A DNA stretch of 64,000 nt from Symsagittifera roscoffensis (lineage: Eukaryota; Xenacoelomorpha; Acoela; Convolutidae): positions 11,268,670 to 11,332,669 of the forward strand of contig NC_087062.1 in the NCBI RefSeq assembly GCF_963678635.1. Direction: 5' to 3'. Position numbers and translations under genes: made by a program. The stretch's first letter is position 1. Every line of letters starts with the position of its first letter. This document shows positions 8,761 through 18,604 of the stretch, piece by piece. The notes under the pieces are model-generated. The model was given only the letters and a program-made list of their open reading frames with translations, ran no database searches and was not told the origin of the DNA.

Positions 8761-10000
8761 TTGAAAGTGTAGTTTTTTGCAGTAATTTTACTAAACGATG
8801 TAGTGAATTGTTTGATTATTTATGTAATTTAACTCTTTAAATTCCTTAATTCTTTTACGAAAAGCATCTTAGCAACTAACTGACGGAAATTGGATGTTGT
8901 AGTCCTCCAATTAAAAGAATTAACGATAGAGTAGATAAATTTACAAAAATTGTAAGCAACTTCTCGTACATTGTATAATTTTTTTAAAAATTTCTCCTGA
9001 GAAAGATGGAAAATTTTTCATACAAAAATATCAGACACAACAAAGCTATGATACTACATTTTTCTCAGTGTAAATTTTTACCGTGGCAGAGCAATTGACA
9101 AATTTGGATGATAATTTTTTGTAAAGTTTGGAAATTTCAGAGAATTTTTTAAAGATTAAAGACAAAGTGATAAAAGAGAACTGAAATGAATTGTAGCAAG
9201 AAATATGAAAGAACAATTAAACTAGTTGAGGGAAAAACAGGAACTAGATAAAAACATTTGATCGGTCGAAACTTAAAAGTTTTCGCATAATTTTATCTTA
9301 GTTCAATTTTGATTGGATGTATTTCAATTTTTTATGAAAATTTAAGATTTTTTTCTCTCAAGAAAGTAATTCACGCTTCAATAAATTCTGTGGGGAACTG
9401 CCAATACGCATCTGTCATATAATCGTGGGATAATTATGTGAAAAAAATAAAAAAGGTCCTAAAATTATTAAGTATGATGAACCTGTCATCCGTTCTCCAG
9501 ATAACCTGGGGAATAAAAGATTGATTGGGATATAAAAGTAATCAACCGTGAGGAGCTGTCAAGATTCTCCTGATATCCCGTGGAGCGGAATAATTAACCT
9601 GTCAAAGATAATCCCCTCTTGACACTTTTTTCCAGATAACCTGAGAGAATGTAAATAAGATGAAATAAGAACTTGAAAGATTCTTTCGAGAAAAAAAATA
9701 TTCTGATATATTAGTTTATGATCCCATACTCTAAATCGAAGCTTAATTTTTGTCAAAAATTACCATCTCAAACTTACCATCCATTTTTTTGTTTTTTTTT
9801 TTCGATTTTTTAGTATAAAAATGTTTTTTCAAGATAAAAATGTATTTGCAAGTAAAACTTAAAAAACTTTCAAAAAAAACTTACATTGAGAAACCTATTC
9901 TTTATTTTAATACATTGGAAATCTATAGCCTATGTTAATACATAGTGTGCTGACAGGATACTCTATAGCCTATGTTAATACATGGGGTTCAGAGCCACCC
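8761..10000. other. Non-coding flank between the Polinton and the LINE
   Basis: AT-rich sequence without a gene. A short direct repeat ('ctatagcctatgttaatacat') occurs at about 9921 and again at about 9963, just before the truncated LINE end. No terminal inverted repeat of the Polinton could be recognised here. Confidence 0.5.
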
Positions 10001-10002
10001 CT

Positions 10003-11350
10003 CCCACTCTTGCTCACTCTTTTACTACTCACGGTATTGTAATCTTGAATCAACGATAACTCCCAGATTTTTCTCTGATTCAACTTTGCTTAGTTGTTTT
10101 CCGCCATTTAAGGTATAGTTCCGTTCAGATTATTTCGTTCTTCCCGTTAGGGTGATGTTTGACATTTTGTCACATTGAACTTCATTAAACTGCTTTCAGC
10201 CCATTTGGAAATTTCATTCAGATCAAATTGTAGTTTTTTCTCTTGAGTCCCATCAGTAATTGATCTGAATATTTTAGCGTCCTCTGCGTATAGAAGCATA
10301 GAGGGATGTAATGCCAACCATCATCGACTTGATGTATAGTAAAAAAAAAAGTATTGGTCACAGGACAGATCCTTGTGGGACTCCGCTGACAACTGGTGCC
10401 CACTCTGAAAAATTTTTGTTTACCACTACCCGTTGCCTCCTGTCCGTTAAGAAAGCTGTGATTCAGTTTAAAGTTTTCCTTTTGATCCCATATTTTGAAA
10501 TTGTGTTCAATAGTCTTTTGTGCGGAACGCTATCAAAAGCGTTTTGGAAGTCAATGTACACTATGTCTACCTAATAACCTTTGTCTAGTTCCGCAGTCCA
10601 GTCGTCGAGCGCTTTTAATAACTGGAGAGTCGTTGATCGACCTGGTGAGAAATCATATTGTTTGTCTGCTAAGATGTTGTTTTGTCTCAAGAAGTCAAAC
10701 ACGTGTCTTCTTATCACTTTTTCCATTGTTTTACAAAAACTCTAAACAATGGACAAAACTCTAAACAATGGACAAAACAATGGATAAACCTTTGAGTGAA
10801 CATTGTCAGCTCCCATCGATTTCGTGGTGTCTTACGCTGCAAATCCATTTAGTAATACTTCTTTAGAGAGATATAGATCATCTGATATTTGCTGCTCTTG
10901 GAGATCCATTAAATGCAAGCTGCCAGGTCATATATTGCCAATGAAGCTAACAGGTCTGTAATTGTTTGAGTCATTTTTTGCGTCTTTTTGTGAATTGCTG
11001 TTATATTTGCGCATTTTCAATCTTCGGGTATTTCTCTTTTATCCCAGGAGTTTTGCAATAAAGAACACAGTATTTCAGCTATTTCATATCGACATTCGCT
11101 CAAAATCTTTGAGTGAACATTGTCATTTCCCATCGATTTCGTGGTGTCTTACGCTGCAAATCCATTTAGTATTACCTCTTTAGAGAGATATAGATCATCT
11201 GATATTTGCTGCTCTTGGAGATCTATTAAATGCAAGCTGCCAGGTAGGTCTAGGGTGAAAACTGAATTGAAGAAATCAGACAGGGCAGTCACTTTCTCCT
11301 TGTCGGTCTTTGCCCAATTATTATCGCTAATTTTGAGTGCAGGTATCGTC
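10003..11350 (-). pseudogene. LINE reverse transcriptase domain, degenerate
   Basis: On the minus strand the conserved blocks appear in order: SPGRSTTLQLLKALDDW, VYIDFQNAFDSVPHKRLL (+ coordinates about 10505-10560, first catalytic Asp), VVVNKNFSEWAPVVSGVPQGSVL (about 10361-10430) and YAEDAKI (about 10270-10292), followed by KWAESSLMKFNVTKC. These are the classic RT fingers/palm motifs of CR1/Jockey-like elements. Several stops and frameshifts interrupt the frame. YADD has changed to YAED, so one catalytic Asp is lost. A 138-bp internal duplication (10791-10928 and 11106-11246) lies in its 5' part. Confidence 0.8.
10791..11246. repeat. 138-bp direct duplication in the LINE RT region
   Basis: 10791-10928 and 11106-11246 share 'ctttgagtgaacattgtca' through 'aagctgccagg', with about six substitutions. 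The intervening 177 bases are unique. A smaller repeat ('actctaaacaatggacaaa') sits at 10739-10780. Confidence 0.85.
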
Positions 11351-12310
11351 TCAGTGGGTTTTATTTTTTTGTTTGCATAGTTTCAAAACTTTTTGCTGTT
11401 TTATGCTCTTTGTTATATCTTCTTCGTGTATTCGAACACAGTTTAGAGTCAGCTTCCTGACTTTGTTTCGAACCTTCGAGTATTTTTCATAATTTTTTTG
11501 TGTCTTATCTCTACTGACAACTCTCCAAATTTTTTGTTTTTCACAAACTGCATCTCTCACTTCGGGTCTCTCTTTGTAATTCAGTCTCTCTTTACATCGC
11601 TTTAGTTTCCACAGATCAAATTTTGCTTGCATTATTGTTTGATCACCCTTACCCAGCGGGGGGATATATTCTAAGCTAGTTGGTTCCAGGGTTTTGTCGG
11701 CTAGCATGAGATCTAATAGTGATGGTTCGTTGTTTTTGGTCACACGCGTTGGTCTATCAATGTGTTGATCGAGATAAGAATCTTTTACCGCTTCAATGAA
11801 TTGGTGTTCCTTGCTGTTCTCGTCATGATTCGTGCTGATATATTGCCAATATATATCTCTGTAATTCATGTCTCCTAGTAAAATGTATCTAGAACGGTTG
11901 GATCCAATGCTTCTTGAGATGTTGTAAAGGTTGTAGTTGTTTTCGGGGGTTGATGATGAGCTCCGATAGGTTGAAGCTATCCCAACTTCTCCCTTTGCTA
12001 GCAGTAGGTTGTATATTTGCAGTTCCTCAGAGTCATCGTTTTTTTCCTTGTAATCGATGTCCTTTCGAAAATAAAACAACATGCATCTCCGCTTCTCGTT
12101 CGGATTTATGTTTTGTTTTAAATTGTAGCAGTCAAGTTTGTGTCAAATCGGGTTCCACATGATTACAGAATTTTTGAGTTTCGCTTCAGTTAGAGCAATG
12201 ATGTGTGGTAACATATTTGCCTGTTGTAGCAGTACTTGTAGTTCAATGAATTTATCGGGAGTTAATGTGTCTACATTCCCCAACCAGAGCTCAAAATGTT
12301 CTCTCTTTTC
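11351..12310 (-). pseudogene. LINE apurinic-type endonuclease and linker to RT
   Basis: From about 12300 downwards the minus strand reads GNVDTLTPDKFIELQ, then ALTEAKLKNS (catalytic Glu), breaks, and continues in the long frame 12082-11351: FYFRKDIDY, STYRSSSS, YILLGDMNYRDIYW (catalytic Asp-Asn type motif), DRPTRVTKNNEPSLLDLMLAD and PPLGKGDQ. The last motif is normally GKSDH, so the catalytic His is replaced by Gln. The remainder, rich in Lys/Arg, is the linker before the RT. The domain nicks target DNA during retrotransposition. This copy is inactive. Confidence 0.8.
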
Positions 12311-12754
12311 TGCAATACTTCTCTCTTTTCTTTACTCTGATGATTTTGCTCCCTTTGACAATGTGCATGAAATTCCCGGGTTATTCTGCCGTTAAGTTTT
12401 TTGCCCGTTGCACTCTATCATGCTCCTATCGGGAGTGACTCTTAGTTGTCTGATTTCGTCTTCGGCAAACTTCACTTTTGTCAAATTTTTTATCATGAGT
12501 TACGCGTCCTCCGGTTAGTCTAGTGTAATTCTCAGTGGGCGAGGCCTCGCTCTGTTCTCTTGATCAGGGGTTTTGCCTTGTCAGGTACAGTTTTTATCTT
12601 TAGTTGGTTCAATTTCTATGCTAGAGCATAGTTGCTGGATTAATGACATGTCTTCATTATAACGTTCTTTCGAGTCCCTTGACTGGCTTTCAGGGGCTTT
12701 GTGTATAATAAGATTCTTTTTCCTTCTTAAGTCTTCTTCTTCTTCCCGTTTTTG

Positions 12755-13195
12755 TTATGCTCCAGCTTCCAGAATTATGTCTTTCAGGGGTTTGGTGACC
12801 TGAGGCTCTTCTTTTAAGGCATTATCTTCCACTGTGCTTGATCCCGTTGTTGGCTGTGATTTGACTTTTGTTCCATTCATGAAGTAGTAGAAGTCCCCCA
12901 TTAGACTCTTCACGGAATCAACCGTCTTAACCAGGTCTTTCCTCTTTTTAGTTTTCTCCGGATTCGTTTTTGGAGCGGTTGCACTCTTAATTAGGCTCTT
13001 TACTTCGGGTGTACATGTGTCACAACACCATATGCCCTCATTTTTAGACATGAATTCCTAAACTGCCGATGGCATTTTTAAGCATTTTGCACATACATGT
13101 TTGGCGCAGTTATCGCATTCCATTACTTAATCCATTGGTTCTCCGAATTCTTTTTCACAATCAACGCAAAATCCAGGTATCATCAGCCCGTGATT
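12755..13195 (-). pseudogene. LINE ORF1-like protein with PHD finger, then Lys/Ser-rich tail
   Basis: The minus strand from about 13190 reads GFCVDCEKEFGEPMD, a stop, VMECDNCAKHVCAKCLKM, a stop, then from 13051 MSKNEGIWCCDTCTPEVKSL. The spaced Cys/His residues (C-x2-C ... C-x2-C ... H-x2-C-x2-C ... C-x2-C) form a PHD-type zinc finger. It is followed by a Lys/Thr-rich linker and KSLMGDFYYFMNGTKVKS. PHD fingers are known in ORF1 proteins of several CR1-like LINE lineages, where they may bind chromatin or nucleic acid. Two in-frame stops break it. Confidence 0.65.
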
Positions 13196-13283
13196 TGCTT
13201 ACATTTCAACTAGGCCGCTACAAAACAACGAAGTTCCAGGTAGCTACCAGAGTAAAATCTATAAAAAAAAAGATAATCTAACC

Positions 13284-13619
13284 TTACTTTTTCTTGTTTT
13301 TCTTCATGTTCTTCTTCTTGTTCTTCTTTTGAGGCCTGCTTCTCTTGGACTTTCTTTCGCTTCTCTTCTTTGAAATTTTTTTTCTGAAAAGTGGACGATA
13401 TTTATTGACGAATGATTCAAGGATTGTGAACCGCTGAAGAATCGATTCCAAAAAGTTTTTTTTTCCAAGTTTGTTGAGTGTTGTATTTTCCTGAGGTTTG
13501 ATTGGTACCACCACTCTTTCTGTTTGCGACTTGAAATTAATTTCTTTCCGGCTGGTATTACTAGAGTATTCAATGTTCTTAATTCTGCAAAAATGTGTTT
13601 TGCGTTTTCTTTTTGGCAA
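13284..13619 (-). pseudogene. Basic ORF1-type segment of the LINE
   Basis: A 111-codon minus-strand frame begins MPKRKRKTHFCRIKNIEYSS, then a polar middle and a very Lys/Arg-rich end (KKISKKRSERKSKRS...). Its start is repeated in the second copy near 14799, where it joins upstream coding sequence of the helical segment. I take it as the nucleic-acid-binding linker of ORF1. The Lys-rich end overlaps a low-complexity pyrimidine tract. Confidence 0.4.
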
Positions 13620-14811
13620 TAAATAATCGCCTTAATTCGCCAGGTATGTTTTCTGAGCGTGTTGATCGGATTCGGGACTTTTTCTGCTTTCTGGTCGTTC
13701 TGTCTGTGGTAATTGCTTTCTGGTAATTGTGTTGCTTAACATGTCGTGCCAAAGGATGATGTCTTTGCTTTATGTAATTTTCCCTTTTCTAAGAGAAAGT
13801 CAAGGTTCAAGACGTTGCGGATAGGTTGGGGTTGAGACTCAACCCCAACTCTATCCCAACTCTATGTATCTAGAACGGTTGGATCCAATGCTTCTTGAGA
13901 AGTTGTTAAGGTTGTAGTTGTTTTCGGGGATTGATGATGAGCTCCGATAGGTTGAAGCTATCACAACTTCTCCCTTTGCTAGCAGTAGATTGTATACTTG
14001 CAGTTCCTCAAATTGAGAGTCATCGTTTTTTTCCTTGTAATCGATGTCCTTTCGAAAATAAAACAACATGCATCTCCGCTTCTCGTTCGGATTTATGTTT
14101 TTTTTTAAATTGTAGCAGTCACGTTTGTGTCAAATTGGGTTCCACATGATTACAGAATTCTTGAGTTTCGCTTCAGTTAGAGCAATGATGTGTGGTAACA
14201 TATTTGCCTGTTGTAGCAGTACTTGTAGTTCAATGAATTTATCGGGAGTTAATGTGTCTACATTCCCCAACCAGAGCTCAAAATGTTCTCTGTTTCCGGC
14301 GTTGTTTCTTGCAATACTTCTATCTCTCTTTTCTTTACTCTGATGATTTTGTTCCCTCTGACAATGTGCATGAAATTCCCGGTTTATTCTGCCGTTAAGT
14401 TTTTTGCCCGTTGCACTCTTTCATGCTCCTATCGGGAGTGACTCTTAGTTGTCTGATTTCTTCTTCGGCAATTCACTTTTGTCAAATTTTTCATCATGAG
14501 TTACGCGTCCTCCGGTTAGTCTAGTGTAATTCTTAGTGGGCGAGGCCTCGCTCTGTTCTCTTGATCAGGGGTTTTGCCTTGTCAGGTACAGTTTTTATCT
14601 TTAGTTGGTTCAATTTCTATGCTAGAGCATAGTTGCTGGATTAATGACATGTCTTCATTATAACGTTCTTTTGAGTCCCTTGACTGACCACCACTCTTTC
14701 TGTTTGCGACTTGAAATTAATTTCTTTCCGGCTGGTATTACTAGAGTATTCAATGTTCTTAATTCTGCAAAAATGTGTTTCGCGTTTTCTCTTTGGCAAT
14801 AAATAATCGCC

Positions 14812-15126
14812 TTAATTCGCCAGGTATGTTTTCTGAGCGTGTTGATCAGATTCGGGACCGTTTCTGCTTTCTGGTCGTTCAGTCTGTGCTAATTGCTTTC
14901 TGGTAATTGTGTTGTTTAACATGTCGTGCCAAAGGATGATGTCTTTTGCTTTATGTAGTTTTTCCTTTTCTAAGAGAAAGTCAAGGTTCAAGACGTTGTG
15001 GATAGAGTTGGGGTTGAGACTCAAACCTTTCGCAGCAAAGCTGATGCGGGATAACTCTCTCTTCAAATCGTTTGGGGCTACTTCGGTTGAGGCTTTCAGG
15101 GAGCTGGCTCCAATTATAAACACCAT
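14812..15126 (-). pseudogene. N-terminal LINE ORF1-like segment with a WHDMLNNTI motif
   Basis: A 104-codon minus-strand frame: GASSLKASTEVAPNDLKREL, LDFLLEKEKLHKAKDIILWHDMLNNTI, then a polar tail. The 'D-I-x-L-W-H-D-x-x-N-N-(S/T)-I' signature is one I associate with transposon-borne ORFs of unknown function in marine invertebrates. An SGNH-esterase-like fold is possible but not supported here. After a stop the reading passes into the basic segment (KRKRETHFCRIKNIE), which places this at the 5' end of the element. Confidence 0.4.
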
Positions 15127-15239
15127 TAACAGTCAACACTCTTCACCTTTGAAGCTAGAGGCGTGCGACTTGTTAATAATGTTTTTTCGATGCTTATTTT
15201 ATCTGAAATTACACGGTATCTGATTTTGAAATGGACAAC

Positions 15240-15960
15240 TATTTAATTAGTTTATCGCAACAATTTGGCTAATCCCTATGTCATCATTTAATAAGTTTGT
15301 CACAACAATTAGGCTAATCACTATGTTATCCCAGAGACGTAGTCCCTATGTCGATTTATTTAACGAGAGTTTCACCTGGTAAATGTTCAAGTAGTCGCTA
15401 TGTCGGTTTATTAGACGGCCAATACATTGCAAGATTTGAAAAGCTTACTCAAGTGGACGTTTTAAAATCAGTGGTGCTCGAATGCTGTTACTCTAATTTT
15501 CCCTACATTCACGACACAATTTTTCAAGATTTTTGTTTCACTGTGCAAATATGACTGCACAAATGCTTTTAGTTTTCGAGATACGGAGCTTTTATTTTAC
15601 AGTTTTACAAAAATATTTTACAAAAAAACTCAAAAAATTGAAATTCTCTAACCTATGATGGGGGTGCTGTCAGAGTTCACTCAGGGATTGCAAATCTGGA
15701 CTCTAAAAATTCTTGTTCAAATCTTTTTGGTTTCTGAGATACGGCTTTTTTAATGATTTTTCTGAAATATTTTTCTATAAAACGTATATTTCTAAAACTA
15801 AAACCAAACTTGGAATTCTCAACCCTATGGAGAGTGCTGTAGATAGTCAGAGTACAAATCTGGAATTATTGTTCTTGCGAAAGAAGGTACAAAATGCGAA
15901 GTTTGGCACTGTGCGAACATAACAAGTATCAATTGCTCTGTAGAAGATTTCAGCGGTGAG
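15240..15960. repeat. Degenerate short repeats, same family as 57.4-58.3 kb
   Basis: 15240-15410 has two or three units around 'caatttggctaatccctatgt'. From about 15470 to 15960 there are two to three degenerate units built around 'ctaacctatg..g..gtgctgtcagagt..actcagg..ttgcaaatctgg' followed by 'tagttttcgagatacgg'. The same motif set recurs at 57430-58290. Confidence 0.6.
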
Positions 15961-16134
15961 CTCAGTGCAGTCAGCACTTGATTCAATGTTATTAAAAAAG
16001 AAGTTATAAATACATCGGCAAAATTTTATGGATAATTCAAGATGGTCTTAAAGCATCCAGAGAAATGTCAATTAAAATCTACCCTCCTCGATCATAGCAC
16101 TGATAGGATTGTCTGTTGTTTGTATTTTTTAAGT

Positions 16135-16325
16135 GGGGCTCTTACAAAATGGTAATGTTTAGAGGAAATGAGTATAGTTAATCCCCCTTTACTTATACCA
16201 CTGCATGGATGCTCTACGGGTTCGAAAGTTTTTGACGTAATCCCCCGGATTTTTAGTACGACGGACTTTACGTGAATATAGGTTACCGATTGAAATCTCA
16301 GGAAGTAGAGACGAGGAATTGAGTC
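16135..16325. repeat. 190-bp repeat, extra copy of an internal piece of the 2.6-kb unit
   Basis: The block from 'ggctcttacaaaatggtaatg' to 'gaagtagagacgaggaatt' matches 16932-17117 and 19532-19717 almost exactly. It contains 'ctacgggttcgaaag', reminiscent of a pol III B box, so it may be a SINE. Here it directly abuts the left edge of the tandem duplication. Confidence 0.75.
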
Positions 16326-18351
16326 CTTTTTAACTTTTTGAGTTCAATTGAAATTATTCTGCTTAAAATGACGTAAATAGCACTATCCAAATACGAGTGT
16401 GGAAATGGCGCGAAAAAAAAACGTGAACGATTTCTAGTTTCGAAAGTGGAATTTATTTTTAAGATTTACCAGCGGAATAAAAACTTTACCTATTGATCGA
16501 GTTTTCTCAAGTTGGGTTCATGTTATCAAAAAGCGCCAATCTTAAATTGTTCTAGAAATTCAAAGAGCTTAGAAGCATCTTTTTTTTTCTTTGAAATTTG
16601 AAAGTTGACATTTTTTTCAAGAAAGTCAGTGTTTTTTTTTGTTTTCTTGCTTTCATTGCTTTTTTTCCAATCATCGATGGCTATGTTTCCTCTAAACAAC
16701 GTTTCCTTCAAGATTGAACTAGATTTTGTTTTAACGCGATTGCCTTTGAACTAAGTTTTAATGATCCAGTTTCGTTCGAACCTTGTTTTGTTCATTGTTA
16801 CGCTTGCGATTAGCAAGCGTTATCAAATTGGAATATAGGCTTTTTTAGGGTTAACAACTTATTTAACAGAATCCCTTGTATCTTGGTTCATATTGAATTC
16901 GAACTTCTACGCATTTCCGGCCAACTTTATGTGGCTCTTACAAAATGGTAATGTTTAGAGGAAATGAGTATAGTTAATCCCCCTTTACTTATACCACTGC
17001 ATGGATGCTCTACGGGTTCGAAAGTTTTTGACGTAATCCCCCGGATTTTTAGTACGACGGACTTTACGTGAATATAGGTTACCGATTGAAATCTCGAGGA
17101 AGTAGAGACGAGGAATTGAAGCCTAAAAATAAAAGTAATGCAATAATAAAACAAATGTTTTTATAAAATGAGCCCAAATGAATCTCTGGTGGGGGAATCT
17201 GTTCCTTTTTAAGGAATTATTCTGAAACTAACGTAGAATTTTTGAGGTTTCTACCCTGGGCTTAAATTAATCAAAAATATTTTGATTGCATCGAAGTTTA
17301 CTTATCTCATCCGCCATGTTTCTTATTCAAAATTTGGGCAGCATGGATCCTCATTGGTGCATGCTGTATAAATGTTGTTCCAAACTTATCTGTTGTTAAT
17401 CTATTCCAGAGAAAGAAATCCTTCTTTTTGAATTTTCGAAAAATGCAGGTGTATGCTGTCAGCCTTTTTGGGCCCTTTTTTATTTTCAAAATTCACATAT
17501 CTGATGAAATTCATTAATTGGGCGCTATGACGTTTTTGGTCATAAATAATTTTTGTTTTTATAAATCTTTTTTTTTTGATGGAATACAAACCCCTCATGG
17601 ATGAGTATCCCGGTTGCTTTAACTAACGCTGTTTTTGTATTGGTTTTAGGAAACTGTTTTTACGTTCAACGAATTATTTGAAGGACCATACGTGCAAGAC
17701 ATGTGCTAGCCCGCATACCTGTCCTTGATTATTCAGCGAAAGATTTTTTTTCTCTGGGGTGGAACGCAATTAGTCTCAGAGATAACCCCGATCGCAAAAG
17801 ATTATTACCTTTGTCCGCAGGTCGTAATTAGTCCCGTTGAGTTCAGTCCCTTCAAACCTAATTTAAATTTACCACGAACAAAAAGTAATTAGGATGAGCA
17901 ACAAAAGTCATGAGGTGATTTTTCTTCCAAAAAATGTGACTTCAGGCCCGCCTACACTATTTGTACGTATTTACCCTTGCGGTAAGCAAAGGGTATTGCG
18001 TTGATTTTTTTAAAATCCAACTCATGGCATATGCTCAACTAAGAAAACACAATTGACCATGTACGAGCGTGTGGCTTGAGGCTCCTAAAGTCGTCCAAAA
18101 AACCCACCCTACGCAAAAGTTTTTTCTCATCCCAAATGGGCGGTCGGTACTAAAAGTCTCGTGGAAGTTAAAATAGTTATTTAGTTCAATAAATGGCAAA
18201 TATCAAATTAACTGGCGTAATGTTGGAACATCTTTGACTCACAGCTAGACTCTGGCGCACCATCTTTGTGTTGATGGTGCGCGAGCTGGAAATACTGGAA
18301 AGCACGCTGAGATAGGCTGCTATTTTATTAAAGTAGGCTCACGTGATAATT

Positions 18352-18604
18352 ATGTATCAGAAAATCTTTTCTCTTCATCTACTTTTTGCCGTTTTTGGCC
18401 TTTTGGGTGCAAATTTGTCCCCGGAAGACGAGTTGAATTTTTTGAAGTATCACAATGCATATCGAGAAACGATTGCTGGAGCTGTTGATCATTGGGGAAA
18501 TGAACTTGACATTCCATGTGACATGAAAGCAATGACTTGGAGTAAATGCCTGGCTGATTTGGCGCAGATCAATACTGATGCTGGCAATACAAACCACGAA
18601 CACG
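18352..18604 (+). CDS. First exon, copy 1, of the CAP-lectin gene
   Basis: Codes for the signal peptide and N-terminal third of the CAP domain, ending at donor 'g|gtaatg' in phase 1. The upstream codons from 18343 (GTG) are not used as a start in eukaryotes; ATG 18352 is the first Met, placed directly before the signal peptide. It can splice to the acceptor at 25045 only by skipping the whole of unit 2. Confidence 0.8.

Larger units (their letters stand above)
11883..14686. repeat. Direct duplication inside the LINE (about 805 bp, two copies)
   Basis: 11883-12685 and 13865-14686 are nearly identical (offset about 1980 bases, a few percent substitutions plus small indels, for example an extra nine bases in the frame near 14012). 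The second copy is followed directly by a copy (14687-15022) of the block at 13506-13841. The copies are therefore shuffled, not a simple tandem. Confidence 0.85.
10003..15130 (-). mobile_element. Rearranged non-LTR retrotransposon (CR1/L2-like) with PHD finger, APE endonuclease and RT
   Basis: Read on the minus strand, the order is: a helical ORF1-like segment (15126-14812), a basic segment (13619-13284), a PHD-finger segment (about 13190-12755), an apurinic-type endonuclease (about 12310-11640) and a reverse transcriptase (about 11350-10003). This is the order of CR1/L2-type LINEs. The copy is chimeric. Part of the endonuclease-to-spacer region (11883-12685) is repeated at 13865-14686, and a second block (13506-13841) is repeated at 14687-15022. 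The catalytic YADD of the RT has become YAED and many stops are present, so it is dead. The 3' end is truncated at about 10003. Confidence 0.8.

Noticed and set aside
16526-16711. 61-codon Lys-rich minus-strand frame repeated in each 2.6-kb unit
   Set aside because: Its identical recurrence only reflects the tandem duplication; the composition is low-complexity and no family is recognised.
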